From Saprospiraceae bacterium (GTDB lineage Bacteria > Bacteroidota > Bacteroidia > Chitinophagales > Saprospiraceae), in NCBI GenBank assembly GCA_020846655.1, contig JADLDL010000039.1:1-64000 (forward strand): 64,000 bases of DNA. The letters are read 5' to 3'. Below are positions 28,101 to 36,705 of the stretch, piece after piece (within the stretch, counting starts at the first letter, position 1; each line of letters begins with the position of its first letter). The translations under genes and the position numbers were made by a program. The notes below the pieces were generated by a model, which made no database searches, was not told where the DNA came from, and was given only the letters and a program-made list of their open reading frames with translations.

Positions 28101-29173
28101 TGCTGGCTCAGGCACCAGGCGCCGCCGTCGGGGATGCGGGCCTGCACGTGCCCGGCTTGCAACGCCGCCAGGGTGATCGAATCCGCCACACCGCCGCTGG
28201 CGTCGCGCAGCCAGAGTGTTTCGCCGGACTTTATTTTAAAATTGGTATGCCACACCGAACCGCTGCCGCCGGGCGGCACAAACCAGGCCGGGTTGGGTCC
28301 AAAAACAGGGGCTGAGGTCTTGAGGCCGACGTGCAAAAAAGTCCGCAGGCTCAGGTCTGAAGAACCCGCTTCCAGGTTGTGGACCTCCACGGCCAAGACA
28401 TTGGCCCCGTCCAGCAAGAGGTTTTGGAGGCTGGCGGCATCCAATGGAAAAGCCACGGGCAGGCCGCCGTTGTAAAGTTCGGCTTCGTGTTCGGAGGCGA
28501 GCTCGTCCCAGGCGGGTGGCTGGCCTGTCAAACCGGCCCGGGCGATTTCCGTGCCGTTCAGGTAGGCCACAAAACCATCATCGTAGTCGACGTGCAGGAT
28601 CGCTGCCGCGATAGCATTTTTGTCGGGCACATTGAACACCAGGCGGCTAAACACGCTCAGCGTGCCGGGCGCAACCGGAGTGGCATCGTCGCCATCGCCG
28701 TAGCCAAAACCTCCGGGCCCCGATAGCCAGGTGGCCGCATCAAAACCCGGTTGGGCCCAATCGGGCGGAATGGCCGGGCTACCGGGGGCATACTGCCAGG
28801 TATCGGATTCCTGTAGCGCGGTTTCCCAGTGGTCGATGCCCGAGCCCGTACCCGCAGGCCGGTTTTTGCCGGAGGCAAAAATCAGGCGGCGCTCGCCGGG
28901 CAGCAACACAACGGTAGGCAGTGGCCAGCGCTGAGGCTGACCGGCCGCATCGCTGAGAAAATGCTGGGCTGTGGAAAGGGCTTGGGAGCCGGTATTCAGC
29001 AGTTCGATCCAGTCTGAGTACTCCCCGTCTTCGTCGGCCAGGCCGTCGGTATTGACCGCCGCCACTTCATTCAGGCGCAATTGCGCAAACAAGCAGAGGG
29101 GCATACAAAGAAGCAGGCCGGCAATGGCCGGCAGGCGAAAGCGTCGTGTTTGTTTCATGTGGTAAATTTGCAC
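25106..29173 (-). CDS. Large secreted CotH kinase-like protein with lamin-tail domains and a T9SS sorting domain
   Basis: ILWDNDFSFGQG CotH-type motif; RLNEVAAVNTDG...DWIELLNTG, ISEINYHNHATLDAGNWVELHHFG and INEINYKSPPAKDAGDWIECWN lamin-tail segments; C-terminal IRVHPNPASGRVWIE...LIKN. Confidence 0.88.
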   Translation of the reverse strand: MQIYHMKQTRRFRLPAIAGLLLCMPLCLFAQLRLNEVAAVNTDGLADEDGEYSDWIELLNTGSQALSTAQHFLSDAAGQPQRWPLPTVVLLPGERRLIFASGKNRPAGTGSGIDHWETALQESDTWQYAPGSPAIPPDWAQPGFDAATWLSGPGGFGYGDGDDATPVAPGTLSVFSRLVFNVPDKNAIAAAILHVDYDDGFVAYLNGTEIARAGLTGQPPAWDELASEHEAELYNGGLPVAFPLDAASLQNLLLDGANVLAVEVHNLEAGSSDLSLRTFLHVGLKTSAPVFGPNPAWFVPPGGSGSVWHTNFKIKSGETLWLRDASGGVADSITLAALQAGHVQARIPDGGAWCLSQQPTPGDANDAMPCFQGYTAAPVFSKAAGFYPSALQVSLSCPTPGAVIHYDLAGNAPTTSSPEYGPAGPFNLSSGVRPVRARAYAPGYLPSPVVTHTYAIGEQSSLPVVFMTTNPDYLFDYNTGIYELGPNAESGFPYYGANFWQGWERPASIEYFPTMQTQGFAQNVGIEIHGNWMKACEQKSFDLKAKDLYGKDEFDYPLFPEKPWVKRFDKFVLRNAGNDNNFAHIRDAIVQTLGAGTHADYVATDLAVLYINGEYWGIYQVYEAHDEYFPENNAGIDRDNVDIVRMFDSGTQAQVGDTGDWQAFMNFVQTQDLSETASFDTLRARYLDVDNYIDYIFTGVYCGNWDWLPGNNNVKAWHRRAPYGRWRYILWDNDFSFGQGSYDLLASLTDDSFANEHEALFWELVDNPEFRRLFINRSCDLLNTVFLPVAVQAARDHIGNRMQPEMPRHIARWPNTCYYGFGPYTYDDWYYRAYGEINYHVDQRPAQLWSQYIEHFDLVNEITIALEVDPPGAGVVQISTIVPDKYPWSGVYLAGNPVAIKAIPAPGYTFSHWSPSALIPNVGQPAFSADVPENTTFRAHFTGAAANLDLTVSEINYHNHATLDAGNWVELHHFGTQTRDLSGYRLQSSGQANGFSLPAGTSMEPGDYLVLAEDLLRFQARHPGVGAVIGPTGVAFGNAGDTLRLLDPAGVVRLKVPYSDDLPWPQCADGQGRTLESAFPEDAQHLHKPEYWFDGCLEGSPGQGYVACAQPLVINEINYKSPPAKDAGDWIECWNRSGGDLDLSGWTFADNNDAPGFVFPAGTLLPKDSFLVLFANLAKFQSVHPAVPGKLGPFPFGLSGNGEFLRLFDATGRLQQSVFYNDAAPWPKAPDGQGPTLALRDPAGRLNDPANWEASCAFGTPGRPNSDCALAVLAPALASIRVHPNPASGRVWIESPDTPLRRWLLRDGLGRLVQEGRGAAGSGHWEISVAGLMPGVYWLEVQAEAGVLHQRLIKN

Positions 29174-29238
29174 AAAAAATTACTCCAGCCAAGTTGCAAA
29201 GCAAGGTTTCGCAGCGCAACAGCGCAAATGCGTGCCCA

Positions 29239-30573
29239 TCAGGCCAGCACAAAAGCCAGCAGCAAGCCCGCCAGGTAGGCCAGGTACCAGCGCAGGTCCA
29301 GCCAATCGGCGGTGCGCACCCCAAGCCGTTTTTCCAGGTACCAGATCAGGCCAATTTTTTCAAGGGCAAACGCCAACACAGCCGACCAGGCCAGTCCGGG
29401 CAAGCCCCACCCGTGTATGAAATAAAATCCCAACACCACTTTCAGCGCCAATTCCAACAAGCCTACGGCAAAAATAGCACCCGGCTTGCCTTTGGCCAGC
29501 ACGATGGTGTTGGGCAACAACACGCGGCTGGCGGTCAGCAGGAGGTAAATGTTGAACAAACCGGCACTGGCGGCGAATGCCGGGTTGAATACCCAGGGAA
29601 ACAAGGGCTTGGAGAGAAACAACAACAGGATGGTCAGCGGGAACAGCAGGTGAAACAAGCGCCGCGTCTGTTGTTTCAATTCGGCCAGGCCTTCCACCGG
29701 CCGGGTGGCCAGGCGGGCGATCAGGGCCGTGCCCAGCGCGGTCGCCAGGGCCGTCGCCAACGGAAACTCACGCGAACCATACCGGAACACGGCAAACACC
29801 GCTTCGTCGCGGTAGTACCAGCCCACGAGCCAATTGTCGAACAACAAAACCAGGTTGCCCACCAGCAGGTTGAGCAGCAGGGGCGCTGAAAACACCAGGT
29901 ATCGGCGCAGCAAATCGGGACGCCAGCCCGGTGTACCGTACCGGCCGAGCAACACCAGCGCCCAAAGCCAGCGCAACAGCCCGAGGCCCGCCAGCCCGAT
30001 CAAACCCGCCCCGAGGCCATAGCCGGCATACACCGGCACAAACAGCACGAGCACGTACAGCCCAAACGACGCAAAGCCCCACGCGATCAGCGACCAGGGT
30101 TTTTCGCGAAGCAGGTAGCTGTACTCGACCGGGAGGGTGGAGAGGTTGAAAAATAAATAAACGGCAAACCAGGAGAAATGCGGCAATTGCGGCAAGCCGG
30201 TCAGTGCCGGCAACAGCCAGGATTGCCCCAGCCAAAGCAGCAGCGAAATGGCCAGCGCAAGGGCGCCAAACACGAGAAAAACAGAAAAAACAAAGGGCTT
30301 TCGCTCGCCTTCGGGCAACTGGGCATATACCGGCGGGATGCCCTGTAGGAGGCCGTTGGCCCAAAAAAACGCTGCCGCCGAGCCGATGTACAGCAAGGCT
30401 TCGTAGGCGCCGATGTCGGCTATGCCCAACCCGCTTTTCGCCAGCAAGATACTGGTCAGAATAACGGAACCCAGGCGCAGAAGTTGGTACAACTGCATGG
30501 CCCGGGTAAGGGTAGCCAAGTGCCGGATGTGCATCAAAAGTGGGCGAATAGTACCGGTGGTGGAAAGAGACAA
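29239..30573 (-). CDS. Polysaccharide flippase / MATE-like membrane protein
   Basis: Multi-TM ORF; YQLLRLGSVILTSILLAKSGLGIADIGAYEALLY. Confidence 0.75.
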   Translation of the reverse strand: MSLSTTGTIRPLLMHIRHLATLTRAMQLYQLLRLGSVILTSILLAKSGLGIADIGAYEALLYIGSAAAFFWANGLLQGIPPVYAQLPEGERKPFVFSVFLVFGALALAISLLLWLGQSWLLPALTGLPQLPHFSWFAVYLFFNLSTLPVEYSYLLREKPWSLIAWGFASFGLYVLVLFVPVYAGYGLGAGLIGLAGLGLLRWLWALVLLGRYGTPGWRPDLLRRYLVFSAPLLLNLLVGNLVLLFDNWLVGWYYRDEAVFAVFRYGSREFPLATALATALGTALIARLATRPVEGLAELKQQTRRLFHLLFPLTILLLFLSKPLFPWVFNPAFAASAGLFNIYLLLTASRVLLPNTIVLAKGKPGAIFAVGLLELALKVVLGFYFIHGWGLPGLAWSAVLAFALEKIGLIWYLEKRLGVRTADWLDLRWYLAYLAGLLLAFVLA

Positions 30574-30580
30574 ACGAGTG

Positions 30581-30626
30581 CGGCCATTTCACCGCTGCCG
30601 GGTTGGGGCAGCTCGTGAAATGGCCG
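30581..30626. terminator. Hairpin between flippase and YARHG genes
   Basis: cggccatttcac ... gtgaaatggccg with inner gctgcc/ggcagc stem. Confidence 0.5.
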
Positions 30627-30657
30627 GTTTATTGTTTTGCCCAACGGGGAGCAATTA

Positions 30658-31539
30658 CTAGCGCCCGAAATCGTCGTAGTACCGTTCGGCGTGTTGTTCG
30701 TAGCGTTTGAGCAGGTCGATGTTTTTCTTTTCCAACTCGGTCAACTGGCTGCGCACATCCGTGTTGGTTGGCACGTACCAATCCACCAGCGAATCGAAGA
30801 GGTAGCGCATCCGCCGGTTTTTAAAGGAATACCCGTGCCGGGCGTAAATGGTATTGCGGATCACCTCCAGGTCGGCCTTGTACAGGTTTTCCACCTCTTC
30901 TTTTTTCAGCAAGCGGGCGGAGGCGTTGAAGCGGGTGACCTGGTCGGTGACCATTTCGGCTTTGCCGACTTTTTCATCGTAGGTGTCGTACAGGTCGGCC
31001 CACTGGCCTACTTCCGGAAAATCCAGGTTCGGGTCGTAGCGGATAGGAGTGCGTTTCAGTTCGTACTCGCGCTCCGTGACGCCCAGTTTTTTGTAGGCCT
31101 TCCAGGTGCCTTTTACGGTGCTGTCGCGGGTGTCGATGCGCAGGTAGAACTGTCCGTCGTATTTATCGTCGCCCGGCTCGCGAACTTCGGCCACATACAC
31201 GCCGGCTTCCTGGCGCATCGCGCCCGAGAAGGGGCGGTTATTGCCGGCCACCACGCTGTGGCCAAACAATTGGGTTCCGGACACCGAATCCAGGAAGACC
31301 GTTATTTTGTTGCTGTAACTGATCTTCTGGTTGTCGTCGTAGGTTTTGGCGGCAAAATAACCGACGTAGGCGCCGGCTACCGGGTGTTGGCTGGCAGCGG
31401 TTGCCGTGCCATTTTGCGGGCTGGGGGCCGGGGCTTCGGCGCCAGGTTCCGTAGACAAATCCGCCGATTTTTCGGCAGGTTTTTGCTGGCCGCAACTCCA
31501 GCACAGCAGCAACAAACAAGAGGCTAAGATGTGTTTCAT
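30658..31539 (-). CDS. YARHG domain lipoprotein
   Basis: Lipobox LLLLCWSCG; IRNTIYARHGYSFKNRRMRYLFDSLVDWY. Confidence 0.85.
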   Translation of the reverse strand: MKHILASCLLLLCWSCGQQKPAEKSADLSTEPGAEAPAPSPQNGTATAASQHPVAGAYVGYFAAKTYDDNQKISYSNKITVFLDSVSGTQLFGHSVVAGNNRPFSGAMRQEAGVYVAEVREPGDDKYDGQFYLRIDTRDSTVKGTWKAYKKLGVTEREYELKRTPIRYDPNLDFPEVGQWADLYDTYDEKVGKAEMVTDQVTRFNASARLLKKEEVENLYKADLEVIRNTIYARHGYSFKNRRMRYLFDSLVDWYVPTNTDVRSQLTELEKKNIDLLKRYEQHAERYYDDFGR

Positions 31540-31541
31540 GA

Positions 31542-32201
31542 CTATTTCAGGTAATTTTTATAAATAATCCATTCCGCAAGGAGCAAGTTGAGTACCCAAC
31601 CCAGCCAGGCTACCCAGCGGTAGACATCCATAGGAGGCGGGTGAAAGGCTGCGACCAGAACGTATTTCCAGGCCCGCAAGGTAATGGCTGAGAGAGCCAA
31701 CGCAAAGCTGCGGATCATGAAATCCCGGTGCAGGCCCCAGTTTTTCCGGAAGGCCTGGTAGGCGGCTATGCCGGTAAACGCCAGCCAGCCCAGGGCCAGC
31801 AGGCCAAAGGCCAGTTGCGAGCTCCAGCCGCCGTTGGCGTGCCAGGCCAGGAGGAGGCCCGAAGGCCCTGCAACAAACAGCGTTACGGAAACATACAACC
31901 AGCCCATGCGGCGGTGCAGCCGGGGATAGCGGCGGCGCAAACGGGACGAAAACTGGGTGACGCCGGCCGGCAAAACCAGGATGGCCGCATAAGCATGGAC
32001 CAGGAATGCCGGCAAATAATACCAGTAGACGACGGCATCCTGCTTGATGCGGAGAAAAGCAACGTCGGAAGCCGGGGGCACATACTGGAGGGTGATGCCC
32101 AGCATCAGGTAGCACAGCCAGCCATATACCAACAGCCCCGCGCCGGCAAAGAGCCGAGCAAAACGGGGCTGTTGGGTGTGTGGAGCAGTAGATGGGTTCA
32201 C
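31542..32201 (-). CDS. DUF2306-like integral membrane protein
   Basis: LHRRMGWLYVSVTL, HRDFMIRSFALALSAITLRAW. Confidence 0.82.
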   Translation of the reverse strand: MNPSTAPHTQQPRFARLFAGAGLLVYGWLCYLMLGITLQYVPPASDVAFLRIKQDAVVYWYYLPAFLVHAYAAILVLPAGVTQFSSRLRRRYPRLHRRMGWLYVSVTLFVAGPSGLLLAWHANGGWSSQLAFGLLALGWLAFTGIAAYQAFRKNWGLHRDFMIRSFALALSAITLRAWKYVLVAAFHPPPMDVYRWVAWLGWVLNLLLAEWIIYKNYLK

Positions 32202-32242
32202 CGGCCGAAGATACGGCGTTGACGGCGTGGGAAGGGCTGCTT

Positions 32243-32818
32243 TTAAATTTGCTGGAGCAGGCGCTCTTTCATTTGTTGAAACTCATCGGCCGTGATGATG
32301 CCCTGGTCGCGGAGTTCGGCGAGTTTGCGCAGTTTGTCAATGGCTTCGTCGCTCTCGTTTTTAGGTCCGTCCTGGCGCAGGGCATCGGCTACTTTTTTGC
32401 CGGTATCCATTTCATCAGTGTATTCGCGGCGGGCGGTGCTCAGATCCAGGTCTTCGAGGGTGCCGCCGTTTTGAAAATGTTGGGCGACAACCTTGCCCAG
32501 GGCATAGGTGGAGGCGCCGGAAAGGACGGGCATGCTCAGTTCGCCGATCACCGTACCGACGCCCGGAATGGCTTTGACGAGGCTGGCGCCCAGCCGGGCG
32601 ATGCCGGTGCCGGCAATGGCGGACACCACGTTTTTGCCCAGCGTATCAAAAAAGCCAACCTGGTACAACTTGGCCAGTTGGCGCAACATATTGAATTGAA
32701 CAGCGCTCACGGCCAGCAGATCGGCGCCCGGAAACGGCACGAGGGCCGCGCCCATGGAAAACCCGACGTGGTTTTTGATCACCTCATTGGCCTGCGAGAA
32801 TTTATCCTTGTGTTGCAT
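32243..32818 (-). CDS. DUF697-like membrane-associated protein with a SHOCT-type C-terminus
   Basis: MGAALVPFPGADLLAVSAVQFNMLRQLAKLY; C-terminal LRKLAELRDQGIITADEFQQMKERLL; start set at MQHKDKF. Confidence 0.8.
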   Translation of the reverse strand: MQHKDKFSQANEVIKNHVGFSMGAALVPFPGADLLAVSAVQFNMLRQLAKLYQVGFFDTLGKNVVSAIAGTGIARLGASLVKAIPGVGTVIGELSMPVLSGASTYALGKVVAQHFQNGGTLEDLDLSTARREYTDEMDTGKKVADALRQDGPKNESDEAIDKLRKLAELRDQGIITADEFQQMKERLLQQI

Positions 32819-33059
32819 AGTTTTGGAATAAGTAGTGAGTCGTTTTTCCTGGTTAACAATTTCCCACACAGTGTACAGCACTCCTATGTGGTGTTTTTGA
32901 AAGCGAAGTAGCATAGCGTTTAATTTCGCTGCAAGTATGCGGCCGGGCTGCGGCTGCCCGCTCAAATTACCGACAAGCCGGGCTAAATTTAAGATAAAAA
33001 CAAGTAGGCCGGGTATCGAATCACGCTGCGTGTCCGGCGGTGTTGCGCATACATCCAAC

Positions 33060-33099
33060 ACCAACGGGTGGCTTTTCTAGCGAAAAACCACCCGTTGGT
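33060..33099 (-). terminator. Strong hairpin downstream of the anti-sigma gene
   Basis: accaacgggtgg-cttttctagcgaaaaa-ccacccgttggt, perfect 12-bp stem. Confidence 0.6.
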
Positions 33100-33121
33100 A
33101 CATAAACCCGCTGAACGAGGC

Positions 33122-33898
33122 TCAAATCGCCCCGACCAGAACCACTTTCGTGGGCGTCGCATTGCCTTCCGGCTTGTCCTCCTCAGAAATGGCGTAGGCG
33201 GTAGCCTGGCCTTTGCAGGGCAAGAGCTGCCAGCCCCCGGCGGCCTGGTACCGGATCATGCGCATGTCGACGGGTTTGCCGTCGATGATCGCCCAAAACT
33301 GGTAGTACTTGCCGGCGGGTGGTACGGGCAGGCTATTGATGTCGATGGCTACCTGGCAGCGGCTGGGGTTGTGCCATACGTTGGCGGTCAGGTGCGGGTT
33401 TTCGACATCGTCGCTGAGGCGCAGGGAGCGGGCATCCGAATCGTTGAGCAGCGCCACCACCTGCCGCAGGGTGTCGTTGTCTTTGGCTTGCCGTTCGCAT
33501 TCCAGGATTTTGGTTTCCAGTTCAGCCACACGGGCGCTGAGTTGTTCGCGTTCGGCGCCGGAGCGGCTCCATTGCCCCACCAGTGCAATAGCCAGCAGTG
33601 CTGTCGCAGCCCAGCCGAGTAGCGGCATCAGGCGGAAGGCACGGCCGCCGGCACTGGACGACAACGGAGCGTCTGAAGGCGGCAGTTGTTGCAGAATCCG
33701 CTCTTTCAAGCCGGCCGGCGGTTCGATGGCATTGGCAAACGCAATTTTTTCCAGGGATTGTTCTATCGAATCCAGCTCAGCCCGAACGGCAGGATGAGCA
33801 GCTGCCATCCGCTCCACGTCGGCTCGTTCTTCGGCAGTACATTGCCCGAGCACGTAGGCTTCCAGAATACCCGATTGTATGAAGGATTGAATATCCAT
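33122..33898 (-). CDS. RskA-type anti-sigma factor
   Basis: LEAYVLGQCTAEERADVERMAAAHPAVRAEL; single TM; C-terminal YYQFWAIIDGKPVDMR. Confidence 0.88.
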   Translation of the reverse strand: MDIQSFIQSGILEAYVLGQCTAEERADVERMAAAHPAVRAELDSIEQSLEKIAFANAIEPPAGLKERILQQLPPSDAPLSSSAGGRAFRLMPLLGWAATALLAIALVGQWSRSGAEREQLSARVAELETKILECERQAKDNDTLRQVVALLNDSDARSLRLSDDVENPHLTANVWHNPSRCQVAIDINSLPVPPAGKYYQFWAIIDGKPVDMRMIRYQAAGGWQLLPCKGQATAYAISEEDKPEGNATPTKVVLVGAI

Positions 33899-34041
33899 TT
33901 CTTTTTAAGCAAGACGTACCCGAAAGTACGATAAGTTTGAGTAAAGGAAAGTATGTAGTTTTTCAGGGCCTGCTTCAATGGCGTAAAGTGGGTACCGTTG
34001 CAACCGGCGCAAGACCGGCGGCACCGCCCAACAGGAAACGA

Positions 34042-34647
34042 TTACCACAAAAAATGTGGGACGATCCGGGTGGCTGCGCCCAAGCCACCACTGGCCAGCA
34101 ACATCAGCAACAAAGCCAGCAACAACGCGTGGTCGTTGAACAGGCGGCGCAGTTCGCTGATGGCATACCGAAGACGAGTTTTCACCGTACCCAAGGGGAT
34201 ACCGGCCTCGTCGGCGGCTTCCTCCTGGGTAAAGCCCTGAAAATAAATCAGGTCAATCAAGTGGCGGTATTTTTCCTCCATCTGGCCTACGATTTCCCGC
34301 ACGCCAATATGATCCGGGTTCAATTGATTGCCACTTGATTTATATACGAGGGCATCCGCAGAATCGGTTTTTTGCCGTTGCTGAAAATGTGCTGTCCGGG
34401 TAGCGTCGATCGCCGTGTTCCGGGCAATGTTGACCAGCCAGGTGAACAAGCGCCCCTTGGACGTATCGTAGGAAGCCGCATTGCGCCACACCTTCATAAA
34501 GGTGTCCTGGAGGACCTGTTGCGCCAGTTCCGGCGATTGCACGATCCGCAACACCACGCCGTACAAGGCTCCGCCGTAGGCGTCGTAGAGTTCGCCGATG
34601 ACGCTTTGGTCTTGTCGTTGAAGTTTAACAATATATTGTTCTTGCAT
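34042..34647 (-). CDS. ECF-family RNA polymerase sigma factor with a hydrophobic C-terminal tail
   Basis: GELYDAYGGALYGVVLRIV, DTFMKVWRNAASYDTSKGRLFTWLVNIARNTAIDATR, GFTQEEAADEAGIPLGTVKTRLRYAISELR. Confidence 0.92.
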   Translation of the reverse strand: MQEQYIVKLQRQDQSVIGELYDAYGGALYGVVLRIVQSPELAQQVLQDTFMKVWRNAASYDTSKGRLFTWLVNIARNTAIDATRTAHFQQRQKTDSADALVYKSSGNQLNPDHIGVREIVGQMEEKYRHLIDLIYFQGFTQEEAADEAGIPLGTVKTRLRYAISELRRLFNDHALLLALLLMLLASGGLGAATRIVPHFLW

Positions 34648-34926
34648 TTGGAGACGGGTTTTTCCGTTTTTCCGACAAATGTGAGTGACTATGTAACAGC
34701 AAAACAACGGCTTTGGGCAGGATTGAACAGCCTATCGTGCAAAGCCGGCGGATTTTGAATAACTCTTGACCAAGATCTGAGCAAAGAACGATAAAACCCC
34801 TGCCATGCGGAATTGTTTTGCTCAACTTATTTGTCGGGTCCGGCGCAAAAGATTAAACAAATAAAAAACCGGATGGGGGATATGCCTCGTAAGTGGGGCA
34901 TTGTCTTTCACAAAACTTATTTCCAA

Positions 34927-36660
34927 ATGCACAAATTGATCTTGTTCCCGTTCAGACGCTTCGTCTTGCCGGCACTCTTGCTCTGCGCCGGCTCTGTGGC
35001 CTGGGCATCCAGCCACCGGGAAGCGCCTTTAATTGCCAATGATCCGCTGGCTGACAATACCGACGTCTACGCCTTTCGGAGCCCCGACAACCCCAACACC
35101 ATCACCCTGATCGCCTGCTACATTCCGGCAGAGTTGCCGTATGGCGGCCCCAATTTTCACACCTTCGGTGAAAACATCCGGTATGAAGTACACGTCGACA
35201 ACGACCCGTCCAAGCCCGGCGATGAAATCACGTACCGGTTCACCTTTACCCGCGTGAACGAAGACCCTTCGACCTTTTTCCGCGTCCGCCTGGGCAAAGA
35301 AAACCAGAAGGTCAGTTACAAATGCGAACGCAGTACCGATGGGGGCCTGAGTTGGCAAACCATCGTGGCCAATGGCAACGTGCCGCCGCCGTATGTAGGC
35401 GCCCGCTCCATCGAAAGCCCGGTGGGCCTGAACACCACCTATGCCGACCTGATGAAAAAAGGCATCATGGCGGCCAGCACCGGCGAGCAGGTCTTTTGCG
35501 GACCGGTCGACGATCCGTTTTTTGTAGACCTGGGTGGCGTATTTGACCTGGGCAACATGCCCCGGCAGGACGGCAATTTCCGCGATGGCCTGGGCCAATT
35601 CAACTGCCACGCCATTTGCCTGCAAGTGCCCATCAGTACCCTCTTGAAAACCGGCGCCTCCCCCACCCCCGCCAACATCCTCGACCCCAACTACGTGATC
35701 GGCGTATGGGCCAGCACCAGCCGCCGCGCCACCCGCACCCTCAACACCACCGGCAATGGCTACAACGACTCCGGCGACTGGGTACAGGTGAGCCGCCTGG
35801 GCATGCCCCTGACCAACGAAGCCGTAGTGCCGATCGGGTACAAAGACTACTGGAACAGCATCACCCCGTACGACGAACTGAACGACACCGTATTGGATGA
35901 GTTTTTCTACAACCCTGAACTGGCCCTGTACATGGACGACGCGCTGTTTGGCGCTGCCGTGCCCTCTTTTTCCAAATTGCGCATCCAGCGCAAATCGCTG
36001 GGCGGCTTCGACTTTGGCTATGGGAAAGACGGTTTGTATCCGCTGAAAGGCAATCCGGCGCTGGCCGGCACAGCCCTCGACGACGCCGTGTTTGGCACCC
36101 TGTTGTTGCCTGCCCCGGGCAAAGCCCGCTCGGTCGACCTGTGGCCTATTTTCCACACCGGCGTGCCCAACCTGGCGCCTTACCAACTCGCTACCGGCAA
36201 AAACGGCAACCCCCTGGCGGCCGGCAAGCCGTTTATCCACAACTTTCTGCCCAACGGCGGCGACATGCTGCGCCTCAACATGGCTACGCCGGTAACGCCG
36301 CGCAACGACCCCATGTTTAGCAGCGACGGCATTGTGGCGGCAGCCGTGATCGGCCTGACACAGGCCCCCTTCAACCTGTCGACCAACCTGGAGTTTATCC
36401 CGAACATGGATGGGTTCCCCAACGGCCGCCGGCTCGAAGACGACGTCACCCGCATCGAATTGCAAGCCGTGTCGGGCGTAGCCCTGGCCGCTATCGGGCT
36501 GTGGTACGACGACTACATTCCCGGTACCAGCGCCTCGCCGGTGACGCCCAAACTGGTCGATGTACTGACCTACGACACCGGTGTCAACAAAAACGACAAA
36601 GCCTTCCAGGGCGTTTTTCCCTACCTGGCAGCGCCCTGGTCGGGCACCGAGGCGGAATAA
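34927..36660 (+). CDS. DUF4331 domain secreted protein (copy 1, no T9SS domain seen)
   Basis: SSHREAPLIANDPLADNTDVYAFRSPDNPNTITLIACYIP; start at MHKLILFPFRR with signal peptide. Confidence 0.9.
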   Translation: MHKLILFPFRRFVLPALLLCAGSVAWASSHREAPLIANDPLADNTDVYAFRSPDNPNTITLIACYIPAELPYGGPNFHTFGENIRYEVHVDNDPSKPGDEITYRFTFTRVNEDPSTFFRVRLGKENQKVSYKCERSTDGGLSWQTIVANGNVPPPYVGARSIESPVGLNTTYADLMKKGIMAASTGEQVFCGPVDDPFFVDLGGVFDLGNMPRQDGNFRDGLGQFNCHAICLQVPISTLLKTGASPTPANILDPNYVIGVWASTSRRATRTLNTTGNGYNDSGDWVQVSRLGMPLTNEAVVPIGYKDYWNSITPYDELNDTVLDEFFYNPELALYMDDALFGAAVPSFSKLRIQRKSLGGFDFGYGKDGLYPLKGNPALAGTALDDAVFGTLLLPAPGKARSVDLWPIFHTGVPNLAPYQLATGKNGNPLAAGKPFIHNFLPNGGDMLRLNMATPVTPRNDPMFSSDGIVAAAVIGLTQAPFNLSTNLEFIPNMDGFPNGRRLEDDVTRIELQAVSGVALAAIGLWYDDYIPGTSASPVTPKLVDVLTYDTGVNKNDKAFQGVFPYLAAPWSGTEAE

Positions 36661-36705
36661 ACAAGCATCCTACTTTTAACTAATGCACTACAATCAATTT
36701 TTAGC

